Assembly: GCF_016808335.1 (NCBI RefSeq)
Contig: NC_053147.1
Span: 69,748,960-69,812,959 of the forward strand
Reading direction: 5' to 3'
Source of the DNA: Panicum virgatum
Lineage: Eukaryota; Streptophyta; Magnoliopsida; Poales; Poaceae
DNA length: 64,000 bases
Positions 49,348 through 61,576 of this stretch are shown here, one piece after another. The notes under the pieces were generated by a model. It saw only the letters and a list, made by a program, of their open reading frames with translations, did no database searches and was not told where the DNA came from. The translations under genes were made by a program, and so were the position numbers. Within the stretch, counting starts at the first letter, position 1. Each line of letters starts with the position of its first letter.

Positions 49348-52300
49348 AAAGGAATCTCGTCCCGAGATTCAGGCACGAGGAAACGTATAAGATGAGAGGG
49401 GGCAAGTGAGAAGTACCTTGATGAGCATTTAAAAAGTCCGGATACTTGGATCTTAGAAATTCCTCTTGCTCCCAAGTAGCTTCATCTTCGGAGTGATTAC
49501 TCCATTGAACTTTGTAGAATCGGTTAGTTGTGCGACGAGTAACTCGGTCCTTGCGATCAATAATCTTGATAGGATGCTCAGGATAAGTGAGATCAGACTC
49601 TAATTGAATCGAGTCACTATCAACAACTTCAGTCGGAACTCTAAGACACTTCTTCAGTTGTGACACATGGAAAATATTATGAATTGCCGAAAATTTTGCT
49701 GGAAGATCCAACCGGTAAGCTACAGGGCCACATCTCTCAACGATTGGGTATGGACCAATGTACCGGGGTGCTAATTTTCCTTTTACTCCAAATCTTTGAA
49801 CGCCTTTCCAAGGTGATACTTTTAAGTATACATGGTCACCAACTTTAAAGACGAGTGGATCTCCCCTTTTGTCAGCGTAGCTCTTCTGCCGAGACTGCGC
49901 GATTTTCAAATTTTCTTGAAGATGGCGGACTTGTTCTTCGGCTTCTTGAACCATGTCGGGTCCAAAGATAGTTCTTTCACCCGCTTCAGACCAATTCAAA
50001 GGTGTTCGACATCGACGACCGTATAATGCTTCAAATGGTGCCATTTTGATGCTCTCTTGATAGCTATTGTTATAAGAAAATTCCGCTAGTGGCAGACATT
50101 GATCCCATTTATGTGGATAGGCTAAAACACAAGCACGAATCATATCTTCTAAAATCTGATTGATTCTTTCCGTTTGGCCATCTGTTTGAGGGTGGTAAGC
50201 AGAGCTACGAATCACACGAGTTCCTAAGCAAGTATGCAATTGTTCCCAAAAGCGAGCAGTGAATTGACTTCCACGATCAGAGATGATAGTCTTGGGTATA
50301 CCATGCAGGCATAAGATACGCTCAACGTATAACTCTGCATATCTTTTGGTGGAATAACGAGTACTAACTGGAATAAAATGTGCTGACTTGGTTAGTCTAT
50401 CAACCACAACCCAAATCGAGTCGTAACCTTTTTGGGTCCGAGGTAACCCAACTATAAAATCCATACTAATATCTTCCCATTTCCATTCTGGAATACTCAA
50501 AGGCTGTAGAGTTTCTGCTGGCTTGAGATGACTAGCTTTAACTCTGCGACAGATGTCACATTCGGACACATATTTAGAGACCTCTCTTTTCATCCGAGTC
50601 CACCAAAATTGTTGTTTCAAGTCCTGGTACATCTTGTTGCTACCAGGATGGATAGATAGTCGGGAAGTATGAGCTTCATCCAGAATTTGCTTTCGGAGTT
50701 CAAAATCCTTAGGTACCACTATTCGGTTCTTGAACCATAACACATTCTCACTATCTTGGTGGAAACAGTTTACTTTCGGATCTCCTTCTGATAATCTTCT
50801 TTGAATTTCCTTTACCCCTTTATCTTTCTTTTGTGCTTCGATGATCAGATCACAAAGAGTAGGAGTAAGTTCTAGATGAGCCAATGTGCCATGGGGTACG
50901 ATGCTCAAATTCAGCTTTTCCATCTCAAAACAGAGAGACTCACTCAGGGGTATAGCAGAGAGGCAATGACAATGAGCCTTACGACTTAACGCATCAGCAA
51001 CCACATTTGCTTTTCCTGGATGGTAGTGTACTTCGAGCTCATAATATTTAATCAACTCGAGCCATCGTCTTTGACGCATGTTTAGATCAGCTTGGGTGAA
51101 AACATATTTGAGGCTCTTGTGATCTGTATAAATGTTACACTTTGTGCCCAGAAGATAAAGTTGCCAGATCTTCAAAGCATGGACCACAGCTGCTAATTCA
51201 AGATCATGTGTGGGATAGTTTTCTTCATGACGCTTGAGTGATCGAGAAGCATAAGTAATCACCCGATTCTCTTGCATCAGAACACAGCCAATTCCGGTGC
51301 CCGAAGCATCACAATAGACATCGAATGGCTTTTTAGTATCTGGTTGAGCTAAGATTGGTGTTGAAGTAAGTAGAGTCCTCAACTTCCGGAAAGCTGCCTC
51401 ACATTGGTCATTCCAATAGAATTTGGTACCTTTCTTGAGAAGTTCGGTTATAGGTTTAGCAATTCTAGAAAATTCCGGTATGAACCGACGATAATAACCC
51501 GCTAAACCTAAGAAACTTCGGATTTCAGCCACTGAGGTTGGGGCCTTCCAGTTCAGCACATCCTGTACTTTACTGGGATCAACAGAGATACCCTCAGTCG
51601 TGATAACATGACCTAGAAATGGAACTTCCTTTAGCCAAAATTCGCACTTGCTGAGTTTAGCATAGAGCTGATGTTCCCTGAGATGCTGGAGTACTATATG
51701 AAGATGCTGAGCATGTTCTTCCTCCGTCTTGGAATAGATTAGGATATCATCAATGAATACCACGACGAATTTATCCAGCTCTGGCATGAATACTGAATTC
51801 ATGAGATACATGAAGTAGGCTGGAGCATTGGTTAATCCAAAGGACATGACCAAATACTCATAAAGACCATAATGAGTGGAGAATGCCGTTTTCGGTATAT
51901 CTGATGGCCGGATTTTAATTTGATGATAACCAGATCGAAGATCTATTTTCGAAAAGAACTTGGCACCGGCTAATTGATCAAAGAGAATATCAATGCGAGG
52001 AAGAGGATATTTGTTTTTTATGGTGACCGCATTCAAAGGTCGATAGTCCACACACAATCTTAACCCATGATCTTTCTTTTTCACGAACAAGGCTGGACAA
52101 CCCCATGGTGAAGTACTGGGTTGGATAAAACCTTTATCTAATAACTCTTGCAATTGGATTTTCAATTCAGCCAACTCACTAGGAGTCATTGTATATGGTC
52201 GCCGAGATATAGGTGCTGTACCAGGCTGTAGTTCAATCACGAACTCCACATCTCGATTGGGAGGCATACCTGGTAATTCTTCTGGAAACACATCAGGATA

Positions 52301-53884
52301 CTCACTGACCACCGGAATTTCCGCTAAGCTTTTTCCTTTAAGGTGATAGATTGCATTGATGGGTAGTTCATGCTTAGAAAGACGAATATCCAAAATACCT
52401 TGTGTGGAAGAGTTGATTCGGACGATGCGAGATGAAGTGTCAAGGGTAACACGATGTTCCTCCATCCAATTCATTCCAAGAATGATATCTATTCCTTGGT
52501 TTGGGAGAACAATGAGATTGGTTTGGAAAACTTTCCCACCTAGGTCAAGGGATACACCCGGAACACATTGACCGGCTTTTAACGGTGCACCCGGTGCATG
52601 AATAATATATGGTCTCTTCATGTGTGTTACTTGTAAGTTGAGCCGTGCTACACATGCTTCGCTGATAAATGTATGAGATGCTCCGAAATCAAATAACACA
52701 ACAACAGGGCGCTGGTTAACGGAAAACATACCCGTCATCACTTGAGTGCCCTCAATAACATCCTCCAGTGCAGTGTAGTTCACACGACCGGTCTTTGCAG
52801 GTACAGTCTTCTTCTTATTATCTTGGGTACTAGAAGTTGAAATTGGGGTAGGAGGCTGGTAATTGACTTGTCTGCGTGGCATGGGACAATCACGTGCAAA
52901 ATGCCCAGGAAGCCTGCAGTTATAACAAGGATAGTTGCTGGGGTGTACGAACTGCGAAGCGGGAGGTCTCTGCCCTTGCTGTGGCGCTGGGAGACGTGGT
53001 ACCCACGGCTGCTGCTGTGGCGGCCTAGCGACCCAAAGGCCCTGCTGCGGTGGACGACTTGGAGCCCGCTGACTTCCTGTCTGTACTAGCTTGTACCTCT
53101 GGGGCACATTACTGGAAGATCAAACAGGTGCCTTCCTCTTTTTGTCGGCCTTATGAGCTAAGGTAGCATCTTCTTGAGTAATAGTCTTATTAACCAGTTC
53201 TGTAAAGTTGGCACAAGTAGTTAGGGCCAGTTTGTCTTGCAGTTTGGTGTTCAATCCCCTCCTAAAGCAATCCTGCCTCTTTTCATCACTGTCCACATGA
53301 AAACCACCATACTGAGCTAACTGGTTGAAGGTTTGAGCATATTGAAGAACAATATTGTTTCCTTGCTTCAATTCCAGGAACTCTGCCATTTTTCTTCTCA
53401 TCAGACTAGTAGGAATATGATGGGCCTTGAATGCTGCCACAAACTCATTCCAAGTGAGGCGCGCACCAGCGGGGAGTAGAGACTTGTGATTAACCCACCA
53501 TATCTTCGCTGGGCCTCTCAGTTGTTGCGCTGCAAAGGCGGCTTTGTCTACTTCTGTGCAATTGAGGATACTGAACTTGTCCTCAATGGTGCGAATCCAT
53601 GCATCGGCTTCAAGGGGGTCATCTGCCTTGTGGAATAGAGGTGGTTGGCTGGCCAGAAAACCGACATAGTCAGTTTCTGCTAGTGGTGCTTGTCGACCCC
53701 TACCAGCATTGTTTTGCACCAATTGCCTCATCAACTCGGTCTGCTCATTGCGGTCAGCAATAAGAGCCGCAATAGCTTGAGCCAAAGAGGGAGGTGGTTG
53801 TGGCTGTGCTCCGTGATTCTCATTTTCATGGTTGGCAGCGTGGTTATCACCCATCTGCAAAATAACCACCCCTTGGTTAGCCAT
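49346..53884 (-). pseudogene. gag-pol polyprotein, one in-frame stop, altered protease motif
   Basis: Gag starts at 53884 (MANQGVVILQMGDNHA), with a retrotransposon gag domain (DAWIRTIEDKF, WNEFVAAFKAHH, FRRGLNTKLQ). A TGA at 53120-53122 ends it. The same frame reopens and runs to 49346. It includes the zinc knuckle [14 protein letters not shown], protease [10 protein letters not shown], reverse transcriptase with FIDDILIY, RNase H with [10 protein letters not shown], integrase (HHCC zinc region, [19 protein letters not shown]) and a tail [15 protein letters not shown]. In the protease the expected D-S/T-G is DFG (codon TTC). The gag-pol frame is otherwise continuous. The stop could be a mutation or could be read through, but the protease change also argues against autonomy. 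Confidence 0.93.
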
Positions 53885-55046
53885 TCCGCTATCAGGGTTA
53901 ATTCATGCAATAAAGAATGTGCATATCTAATATGAACACACGGCATGAATCATTTCCCTTGCGATATGGTTCACCAAGGGAAAACAAACCGACTTGCTTC
54001 AGTTGAAACCTCGTCTACTCAACTTGAACCACAGATTGGTAACTCGGGGTTGCACAACTATTAACTACGAAGCGATCAAAATTAAATTTTGAAGAGGCGC
54101 AACCGCAAACAACAAAGCGATCAACCAACTCAAATATGCCAGATGCATGCACGTTCTATCGTTTCTCACCCAAGCAAGTACCAAATATGGTATACGAAGA
54201 CGACTAGTGGCACAATTACGTACTCTCCCTATATATACTAGTCGTTCCTACGATCAAGGATTTCATAACGCGCTTAACGAAGTTAGTGTTCCTGCAAACA
54301 AACCAAGACAACAAGAGATATATATTTATCCATTTCTGGACCCTTCGTGCCAGCACACACGAACGGCCCCCATGTGTCCTACGCCACACGGGTAACGCAT
54401 ATGCAGTTTCCCACATATTCACCCATACATTACCGTCCACTATAGAGACGGCACCCAAACGTTCGACGCTGAATGGGCAGCGCTGCATACGTCATAACAA
54501 CGTATTCACTTCCCGTACACTCGCCTTACGGGACATCCAAGGGTAGACGTGTCCCAAGGGTCACGGTCATGGCCAACCGCATGACAGGTTTACATCTCGT
54601 AACATTGACTTACGAGATGGCCGTGATCACAATCACACGGTAAGAAATCCGCACTCCATATCAGGCGGCAGATAGCGACAGGCTCGTTTGAATTGAGCCT
54701 TATCACCTCCTCGTATGCTCATCATACGGGACCCGCGCACGTATGAAACACGTGGGCTATTCTAAGGACTACCAGAATGCTTACCTTGCTTACCTCAGCG
54801 TAGGTGCGTCGTTACAGAATAGTAGTTGTGCACAAAAGTAAGGTTTAACGAGAAGTAAATGCTGGAAATACTGGAATGAATAGATACTTAGATGCCACCT
54901 AACTTATAGAACATAATTAGGGCATACGAACTATCTACTCTATTCCTTAGCGCATCTAGCGTCAACTTTTCGACCCAAATTTTTTTGCAAAACAAAGTTT
55001 ACTTAACGTGGTTAAGTACACCAGTAATCACCCCCCAGTGCAATTA
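53885..55046 (-). other. Untranslated leader of the Tekay-like element
   Basis: About 1.16 kb lies between the primer-binding site and the gag start. It has no open frame of note on the minus strand. It would hold packaging and leader functions, but no motif is identifiable by eye. Confidence 0.5.
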
Positions 55047-55058
55047 GCTCTGATGCCA
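55047..55058 (-). other. Primer-binding site, initiator tRNA-Met type
   Basis: The minus strand reads TGGCATCAGAGC, two bases after the end of the upstream LTR. It differs by one base from TGGTATCAGAGC, the complement of the plant initiator methionine tRNA 3' end. Confidence 0.85.
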
Positions 55059-55060
55059 GC

Positions 55061-58000
55061 TGTCACAGCACAGTCCAAATAATACCGATCAAGTGCACTA
55101 ATTAACCTTTTAACTTAAACCTCCGCTACTGCACTTCACCAGTACACCCAGACTGCCTGCTATAACCAGGATCGATTACATGGGAACTCTCACCAAAAGA
55201 CGAGCACCGGTGATTACAAGCAACAACAGTTTTCAAATTTAACTTACAACCAGAGTTAAACAAAAGTCTCCAAATTAAATTACAATAAAGTTTTACAAGC
55301 CAGAGTTACCTTTCTTAAACAGAGTTCACACGCAGCGGAAAGTACAACTAGTTTGAAACAAGCTTCAAAATACAGTACGATAAATAACGTCGATGACCAA
55401 AAGACGAACTTCACATCTTGCCCACTGATGTGAGGCTCACCTGCCTGCACTTCATGGAGAGGACGGAACCCACTCGACCGTCCAACCTGGAGGAAGAGGC
55501 TGACCACTCCAGGATGCACCGATTTCCTTGAAGTATTCCGGAATATAGCCTGCTCAGAAGGGTTACAACCAAACCCTGAGTACTCTAATACTCAGCAAGG
55601 CTTACCTGTCTATGGGTATACTTAGCCCATTATCTAGGCATGCACAGCTCTTTGGCTCTGGAGTTATTTTGCTGAAAAGCTACTAATACTTGATCCTTAC
55701 TTTCAATATTTTAGCTCCAATTGTGTTGATAGCTAGAAACTAGGTTTGCCTAGTTCTCTAGAGCACACATGGTTAATCATATTATCTTTTCAAGACATGC
55801 ACATAAATCCATCTTTTCTCTTTCTGTCCTTTCAATCCTTACTACGATGCGACGCATTGACCAAGGCTCTCATATCCGCGAGTCACGGCGAATCGATCCG
55901 ATTTAACCTTGCAAGGTGGACCTAACTCACACGGCACGTGAAAACCCCGTCGGGCCACACACGTCAACTGTTCCCACAATTATCCCGAAGTCTGAATCAA
56001 GCCCGCAAACACCCGGATGATGAGCCCCGCACGTGCGAACACTCGGTGAACCCGTGGGCCACTTCACCATCCGTCAACCCTACCCAGCACCGCAGGTCGA
56101 GACTTAGAATCCGACGCAATTTAGGTAATTAGCTTACCGGTTTCGACAACCTCCTACTTCCGGCATGTGGTTAGTACTATTCAATCCTCAGTCAAAGGGC
56201 CAACAACGGAACGGTCCTCAATCGGCACAGGCGGAGACTCACTTTCTTTACTCATAAACATGTCCAACTTTCCCTCCGCCTGGTCTCCAATTCCCTTCTC
56301 ATTGCATTATTTCTCACAACACAGCCTGAAGTAACAACCCTATATCTCGCGGGTGACAGGAAATCACCCGTCTTCTACCGAGTTTACTTAAGCATAGCGG
56401 TGCTAGCGATAACTGCACTAGTAAAGACGCTGGGTATTCTAGATTATGCATCTATGGTTCCAATCAATTCCTTGAATGTAAATGCACAATACTTTAAGTA
56501 TAACATGGAGTAATTAAAATAAGGGATATGCTCCGGGGCTTGCCTTGCAAGTCAGCGGGGTTAGTGACTTCTTCGGGAGTGTGCTCGACTGCGTCCTCCT
56601 GCTATTCTCCTGCTTGCGGCTCCTGGACCGGCTCGGCAATTAGCTTGTAGGCGACTTCGGTTTCAGCGTCTATACAAATAAAATGTGCCATGCATGAGAC
56701 TCAAGAAAAGATGCAATGCACTGCAGTAAACATACAAGAATGCAGGGATAAAACGATAACAACAGCCCTAACAATGGTTCAAAAGGGATGGTTCAGCGCT
56801 GAGACGGATTCCTGGTTCAAATGTCTTTTAGCCTGAAGTGTTTCCTCCAAACAACAACTAGTAAATTGCTTCGGAGGATTAAATACAACCCTAGAGCAAC
56901 ATGGATCAAATATCCAGGGCTTGTTTTGTTGCAAAAACACATGCATGCATGAAAGAATTAGTTATAACAATTATAAAAGAAATGAGCCTCACTAGGAACA
57001 AAAATAAAAGCAAGAACTTGACTTGCAGATATGAACAAGCCACAAGAATTTACCAGCAAACATGATTTTGATAAAGCATGCCACATAAATTTTCCAGCAT
57101 TTAATGATGTCCGGAAAAATATTTATTTAACTCTAGCAAGGTAAACTAAACATAAATAGATTTACACAAAAGTGTACAACACCAGCACATGAAATTTTTA
57201 CAGTGGATTACACATGCAAAGAGTTGGTTACCACAAAAATTTCAGGATTTTTAGACAAACAGAACAACCCATATAAAATAAACTAGCTTAAACGCAAACC
57301 ATAAATTTAGCAGGGGCAAAAGTGACATTTCACCTACACAAGAATTTTTCTTCTGAAGATCTGGACTTAAGAAACCCAATAAAATTTATTTTGCAATTTT
57401 AGCATTTTTCCTTGATTTTATACGAATTTTGCAAATCTCACTCAAATCAAACAAAACAAAACAAAACTACCCTACCCCTAATTGGAGCCGTGGGCCCCAC
57501 ACGTCAGCGGCATAAGAGAGAGAGGGGGAAAAGCTCCCCTGCTCTGCCCCGGCCACGCACGGCGGCGCGCCCGCGCGAGCACGGCGGCCATGGGCCGGCC
57601 GGCCGGCGGGGTAGCGCGAGCGGGCCCACGCGCAGGGGCCAGCACGCCCGTGGCCCATGCAGGGGCGCTCGTGGGGGCAGCCCTAGGCGCACGCGGCGGC
57701 GGCTGGTGCGGCGGCAGCTCCCGGCGGCGCGCGACGGCGGCGTTGTTCCGGCAGTGTCGGGGCAAGGCGGCCGTGGGGATGGGCGGCGCAGCACTCAGGG
57801 AGGCCAAGCGGTCCCGGGGCGCACGGTGGCGCTGCGGGAGCCCTCGCGGAGGCGGCCCGCGATGGCACAGGCGGTGGCAAGCGGCGGGGCACGGCGGCGG
57901 GGCGTGTTCCTGACGACGGTAGCGCACAAACTCAAAGGGGAAGGGGTCGGGGAGATAGAGTAGAGCGCGAGGAAGCTCACCGTGACCTTCAATCGGACGG

Positions 58001-58700
58001 AGGAAGGTCGGGGAGGGGAGCTCGACGGCGAGGCAGAGCTTCGGCGCGGAGCAGCAATGGCGGCCGGTGGCGCATGCGCTGGTTCGGCCTAGGGTTGGCT
58101 CGAACGAGCTCGGGAACGGGCGGAGGAGATGGAGGGCGAGGTGGAGCGGCTTGGAACGCGAGGAATCGAGGCACGGCGGTGAGAGGAGGCCGGAATCGGC
58201 ACCGGCGCGGCGAGCGGCGGAGCTAGGGTTGCTCGAGCTCCACTGCGTGCTCCGCACGAGCGAGGGAAGGGAAACGGGGAGGCGAAATCCAACTTGGTGA
58301 GCTGAACGGCATCGGAGAGCGCTTAAGCGGCGGTCGTGGTCGTCGGCGTGACGCGTGGTGACGCCAACGTCGATGGCCGGCGGTGAACTGAGCAAAAACA
58401 GGGGAGTCACCGTTGACCGAGATTGAGTGGTTTTTAGCTAACTTTGACCATCCAAAACTCCAAATTTTACATTGGAACGTGAAATTTGGCCAAAATAGAA
58501 GTTGTAGAGAACGATAAGAGCTACAACTTTTGTTTTGGGCGAAAGTTGATTTGAAGCTCGGATCATGGAGAAAAACGAGATCGAACACGGCTAAACAATG
58601 TTTTACCACACGAACTCGATTAACGCCAACGATGAGCTTAAGTCCATAATTAGCAGTTTAAGCACATGATTAGCATCGCGATTAACACTGGGGTGTTACA
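55061..58700 (-). repeat. Upstream (5') LTR of the Tekay-like element
   Basis: 3,640 bp, the near-identical partner of 45701-49334. In coding orientation it begins TGTAACACCCC and should contain the promoter. I could not fix a TATA box with confidence. Confidence 0.95.
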
Positions 58701-59370
58701 CAGAGGTATTGCTGTTCACTACCAAATTGTATATTGTGCTTTATTATCTTATCTAGTTTCTGATATCTTTGTGATGTGAACCTCTCTTGCAGGAAAAACC
58801 ATACCTCAAGAAGCTACAATGTGGTCCTCCAGCAAACTTGGAGTTGCTAGACCAACTTTGGAGAGGGATAACAGTTGACGGATGCGGATCCTTCGTGGTT
58901 GGAGATGACTATGGTGAAAATGAGGGTGAAGATGTAGGAGCTGCAGATGAAGATGAGTTTCAAGCAACACCTAATAGCACAAGGAGCCAGAGGAGCAAGA
59001 GGTCATTGGGTAGCACACAAAGCACTTTGTCCAGTCCAGTGAAGAAGAGCAAGAGCCCAATGGTCAAGACTGTCAAGGATATAGCCCATACCTTCAAAGA
59101 ATCTGTCACAGTCAATAATCAGGTGATACAGAAACGAGCAACTCAGAAGGAAGCCTTTTCTGTTGGGAGGTGTCAGCAGCTGCCCTTTGAGTGTGGCGTT
59201 GAGAGGACTGCTGAGCCTGTCTATGCTATGTCCAAGCTGTTTCAATCAGAGTACCAAAGGGAGTTTTTTATGTGGCCCATTAATAACACCTGAGCTTCAG
59301 TTGAGTTACTTCAAGAAATGGTGCAGGGACAACAATTTGGACTAGTTAGGGACTACTTGGAGCTTCAGTT

Positions 59371-59515
59371 GATGTGTCATGTCCGAACTATGCTATATGT
59401 GTGTTGATGTGTCGAACTATGCTATATGTGTGTTGATGTGTCGAATTATGCTATATGTGTGTGATGTGTCGAACTATGTTATGTCGGTGTGGTGTTGAAC
59501 TATATCTGTGTGTTA
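59371..59515 (+). repeat. 32-bp tandem repeat, about four copies, between Harbinger ORFs
   Basis: GTGTCGAACTATGCTATATG and its variants recur every 30-32 bp between the ORF1 stop and the transposase start. Confidence 0.75.
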
Positions 59516-59617
59516 TGTCATGAACTACCTTGGCTATGTGTTGAACTGCTTCAAGTTTAGTGGAGGTTTTGACAATTTTTTACATGTGTTAAGCAGGAAG
59601 AAGATCATGGCCACCCG

Positions 59618-60921
59618 ATGGAGCAAGAACAAGGTGATGGAGGCAGCACAAGTGATGATGAGATGATATCCATGTGCCAAAACAATCTTTTCCAAGAGCA
59701 GAAGAGGATTTTGCAAATGGTTCCTATTCTTGGTATGTACTCTGATAACTACTTTGTGAAACTACCTAGGAGGGTCAATGGAGATTCTGGCTTGGATTGG
59801 GTGCATAATCGTCTAGCCCGAGATACCGATTGCTACAACATGTTTTGGGTTGAGAGACCTCTATTCAACATATTACATAATACTTTGGTCCAATCATATG
59901 GGTTGAGGGCTACTAGAGAGATGGCATCTATAGAGGCTCTTGCTATGTTTTTATGGATTGTTGGCTCACCACAGTCAGTTAGACAGGCTGACAACCGTTT
60001 CAGGAGGTCTTTGGAGACAGTAAGCAGAACATTTAACAGAGTTTTGACATGCCTGCTTAGGTTAGCACATGACATAATTGTACCAAAGGACCCAACATTT
60101 TCAGAGTTGCACCCAAACTTAGAAAAACCTGGTATATACCCACACTTCAACGACTGCATAGGAGTTATAGATGGGACACATGTGAAGCTTGTGGTGCATA
60201 AGAGTAAGAGAATTCCATACTTAAACAGGCACAATGAAACCAGTCAGAATGTGCTTGCTGTGTGATTTCGACATGAGGTATACCTTTGTGTTGTCGGGAT
60301 GGCCTGGTTCAGTACATGACATGAGAGTATTCAAAGATGCCATGACTACACATCATCACAAATTTCCACATCCACCACCAGGTTTGCTTCTGGACATATC
60401 TTGCAGAAATTTTGGTCCAATTACACTTGTACATGTAAGTCTCATTGTGTGCCTCCGTTTAGGAATATGCAGGGAAGTATTACGTGGTTGATGCGGGGTA
60501 CCCCAACCGGCCGGGCTACCTTTCACCATACAAATGTACAAGGTACCTTGTTGAGCAATTTCAGAATGGCCCGCCGCCACAAGGTATGAAAGAAACCTTC
60601 AACCATGCACATGCCAAAGTTAGGAATGTCATAGAGCGGTCATTTGGAGTGTTGAAGATGAAGTTTAGGATTTTGTTGAATATGCCTTGCTTTCTGGAGG
60701 ACAAGCAAACGAGAATTATTGTTGCTTGTATGGCTCTTCATAATTTTATCCGAGAGAACAGAATTGCGGATAGATAATTTGATGCTTGTGATGCAGATGA
60801 AAATTATAATCCATTTCCTACAACTGCATCCGACTGGCCAAAAGATGAACCTTTTATTGAGGATGTCAGCATGAATGTCTTCCGAGATCAGTTGGCCTAT
60901 GATTTGATTAATGGAGTGTAA
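59618..60921 (+). pseudogene. PIF/Harbinger DDE transposase, frameshifted
   Basis: Two exons, 59618-60381 and 60473-60921, with a 91-bp GT-AG intron placed at PPPG/KYYVVDAG. The N-terminal HTH-like region contains EALAMFLWIVG and RQADNRFRRSLETVSR. The three catalytic positions are present: CIGVIDGTHV (first D), GWPGSVHDMRVF (second D) and NVIERSFGVLKMK (E). Two bases are lost near 60257 (LAV, then stop, while the next frame continues CDFDMRYTF). A TAA at 60774-60776 follows RIADR, after which the frame continues in sense to DLINGV and a stop at 60919-60921. The catalytic residues survive but the protein cannot be made as it stands. Confidence 0.9.
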
Positions 60922-61232
60922 TTTTTTTATTCATTCAAGACTTGTATGTTTTAGTGCGACATCTCATTTGTATGGACCATTTAAATTTAATCGTATTTGT
61001 GATGAATTATTTGTGGAGATGATTTGATTCTGAAATTTGTGTGCGAAAGGAAACCACAAAGTGGCCGGCCACAACAAATCCGGCTGCAAAGAGAGTTAAA
61101 TGAGTCAAATGATTGAAAAAATGATTTTATTGTCAAACTAACACTAGCATCCAAACACCTCAAATGTTAGTGTTAGTTCTGTGTTAGAAACTAACACTAA
61201 CATCTAACCGTGTTAGTGTATCCAAGGAGGCC

Positions 61233-61576
61233 TAGTATAGACTAGAATAATTTAAAAATATCTAATTAAATTTTAATATGAAAATATGTTGAATTAAATA
61301 TTAATTCCAAAGAGCAACGTAACCTAAAGTGTTACGACCCTGATTGTCAAAGTAAGCTAGGATCATCCATGAATTAAATATTTATTATTTGTAAAATTAA
61401 AATTAATATTTTGATCCTCGCATTAGTGGAGACTGCAAGGAGGGACGGGGTTACACGCTGCCTGCCGTTCAGCCTTGGGTGACTACACCTGCAAGCGTCA
61501 GACGATGGCACCGCTGGCAGCCGCACTTTCGCGACTCCGCCTGCAGCCCAACGGCCTGCCGCCTAGCGAGAAGCAA
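61233..61576. other. Flank between Harbinger and a MITE
   Basis: AT-rich to about 61430, then a short GC-rich patch (GCCGCACTTTCGCGACTCC) that may be a leftover exon. No gene is supported. Confidence 0.35.

Larger units (their letters stand above)
45701..58700 (-). mobile_element. Ty3/gypsy retrotransposon, Tekay/Del-like chromovirus, 13,000 bp
   Basis: A complete structure with two 3.6-kb LTRs, a primer-binding site, gag-pol, a polypurine tract and the exact 5-bp duplication CAGAG (45696-45700 and 58701-58705). Coding runs on the minus strand, so the 55061-58700 LTR is the upstream one. Domain order is protease, reverse transcriptase, RNase H, integrase and a chromodomain-like tail, typical of Tekay/Del. 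I count about 20 differences in the first 1.6 kb of the LTRs, mostly transitions, so the insertion is fairly recent. Gag-pol is interrupted by one stop and a protease active-site change. Confidence 0.95.
42529..59345 (+). pseudogene. Harbinger ORF1, Myb/SANT-like DNA-binding protein, interrupted and broken
   Basis: The ORF starts at 42529 with MEDDRFDPLAHEDDYAGTQ. A Pro/Gly-rich section includes a 19-base C-tract. The coding continues across the solo LTR (43049-45373) in the same frame. The Myb/SANT-like domain follows (WSDANNACLLELCVAQR, then MSGDGYQAIVDGLL, KNQIGVLKNTHSFWRYL). A TAA stop (45498-45500) breaks it. The retrotransposon then enters at 45701, at the end of DFWIQ. The last exon (58793-59345) reads EKPYLKKLQCGPP, SPVKKSKSPMVK, FECGVERT and YFKKWCRDNN, with a one-base insertion in the T-run near 59263-59269. 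By my count the phase across the small intron does not join cleanly, which points to another lesion or a different splice site. In this family ORF1 cooperates with the transposase in DNA binding and nuclear entry. Confidence 0.85.
41093..61232 (+). mobile_element. PIF/Harbinger transposon carrying two nested LTR insertions
   Basis: The left end GGCCCTCTTTGGATAC is mirrored on the right as GTATCCAAGGAGGCC. Subterminal GTTAGTGTTAG repeats occur on both sides. The outer flanks are TAGT on each side. Inside are the two Harbinger genes, a Myb/SANT-like ORF1 and a DDE transposase. Removing a solo LTR (2,330 bp with one TSD) and a complete retrotransposon (13,005 bp with one TSD) leaves about 4.8 kb, the usual size of an autonomous PIF/Harbinger element. 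Both ORFs now carry stops and frameshifts, so the element is dead on its own. Its ends could still be mobilised. Confidence 0.9.
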
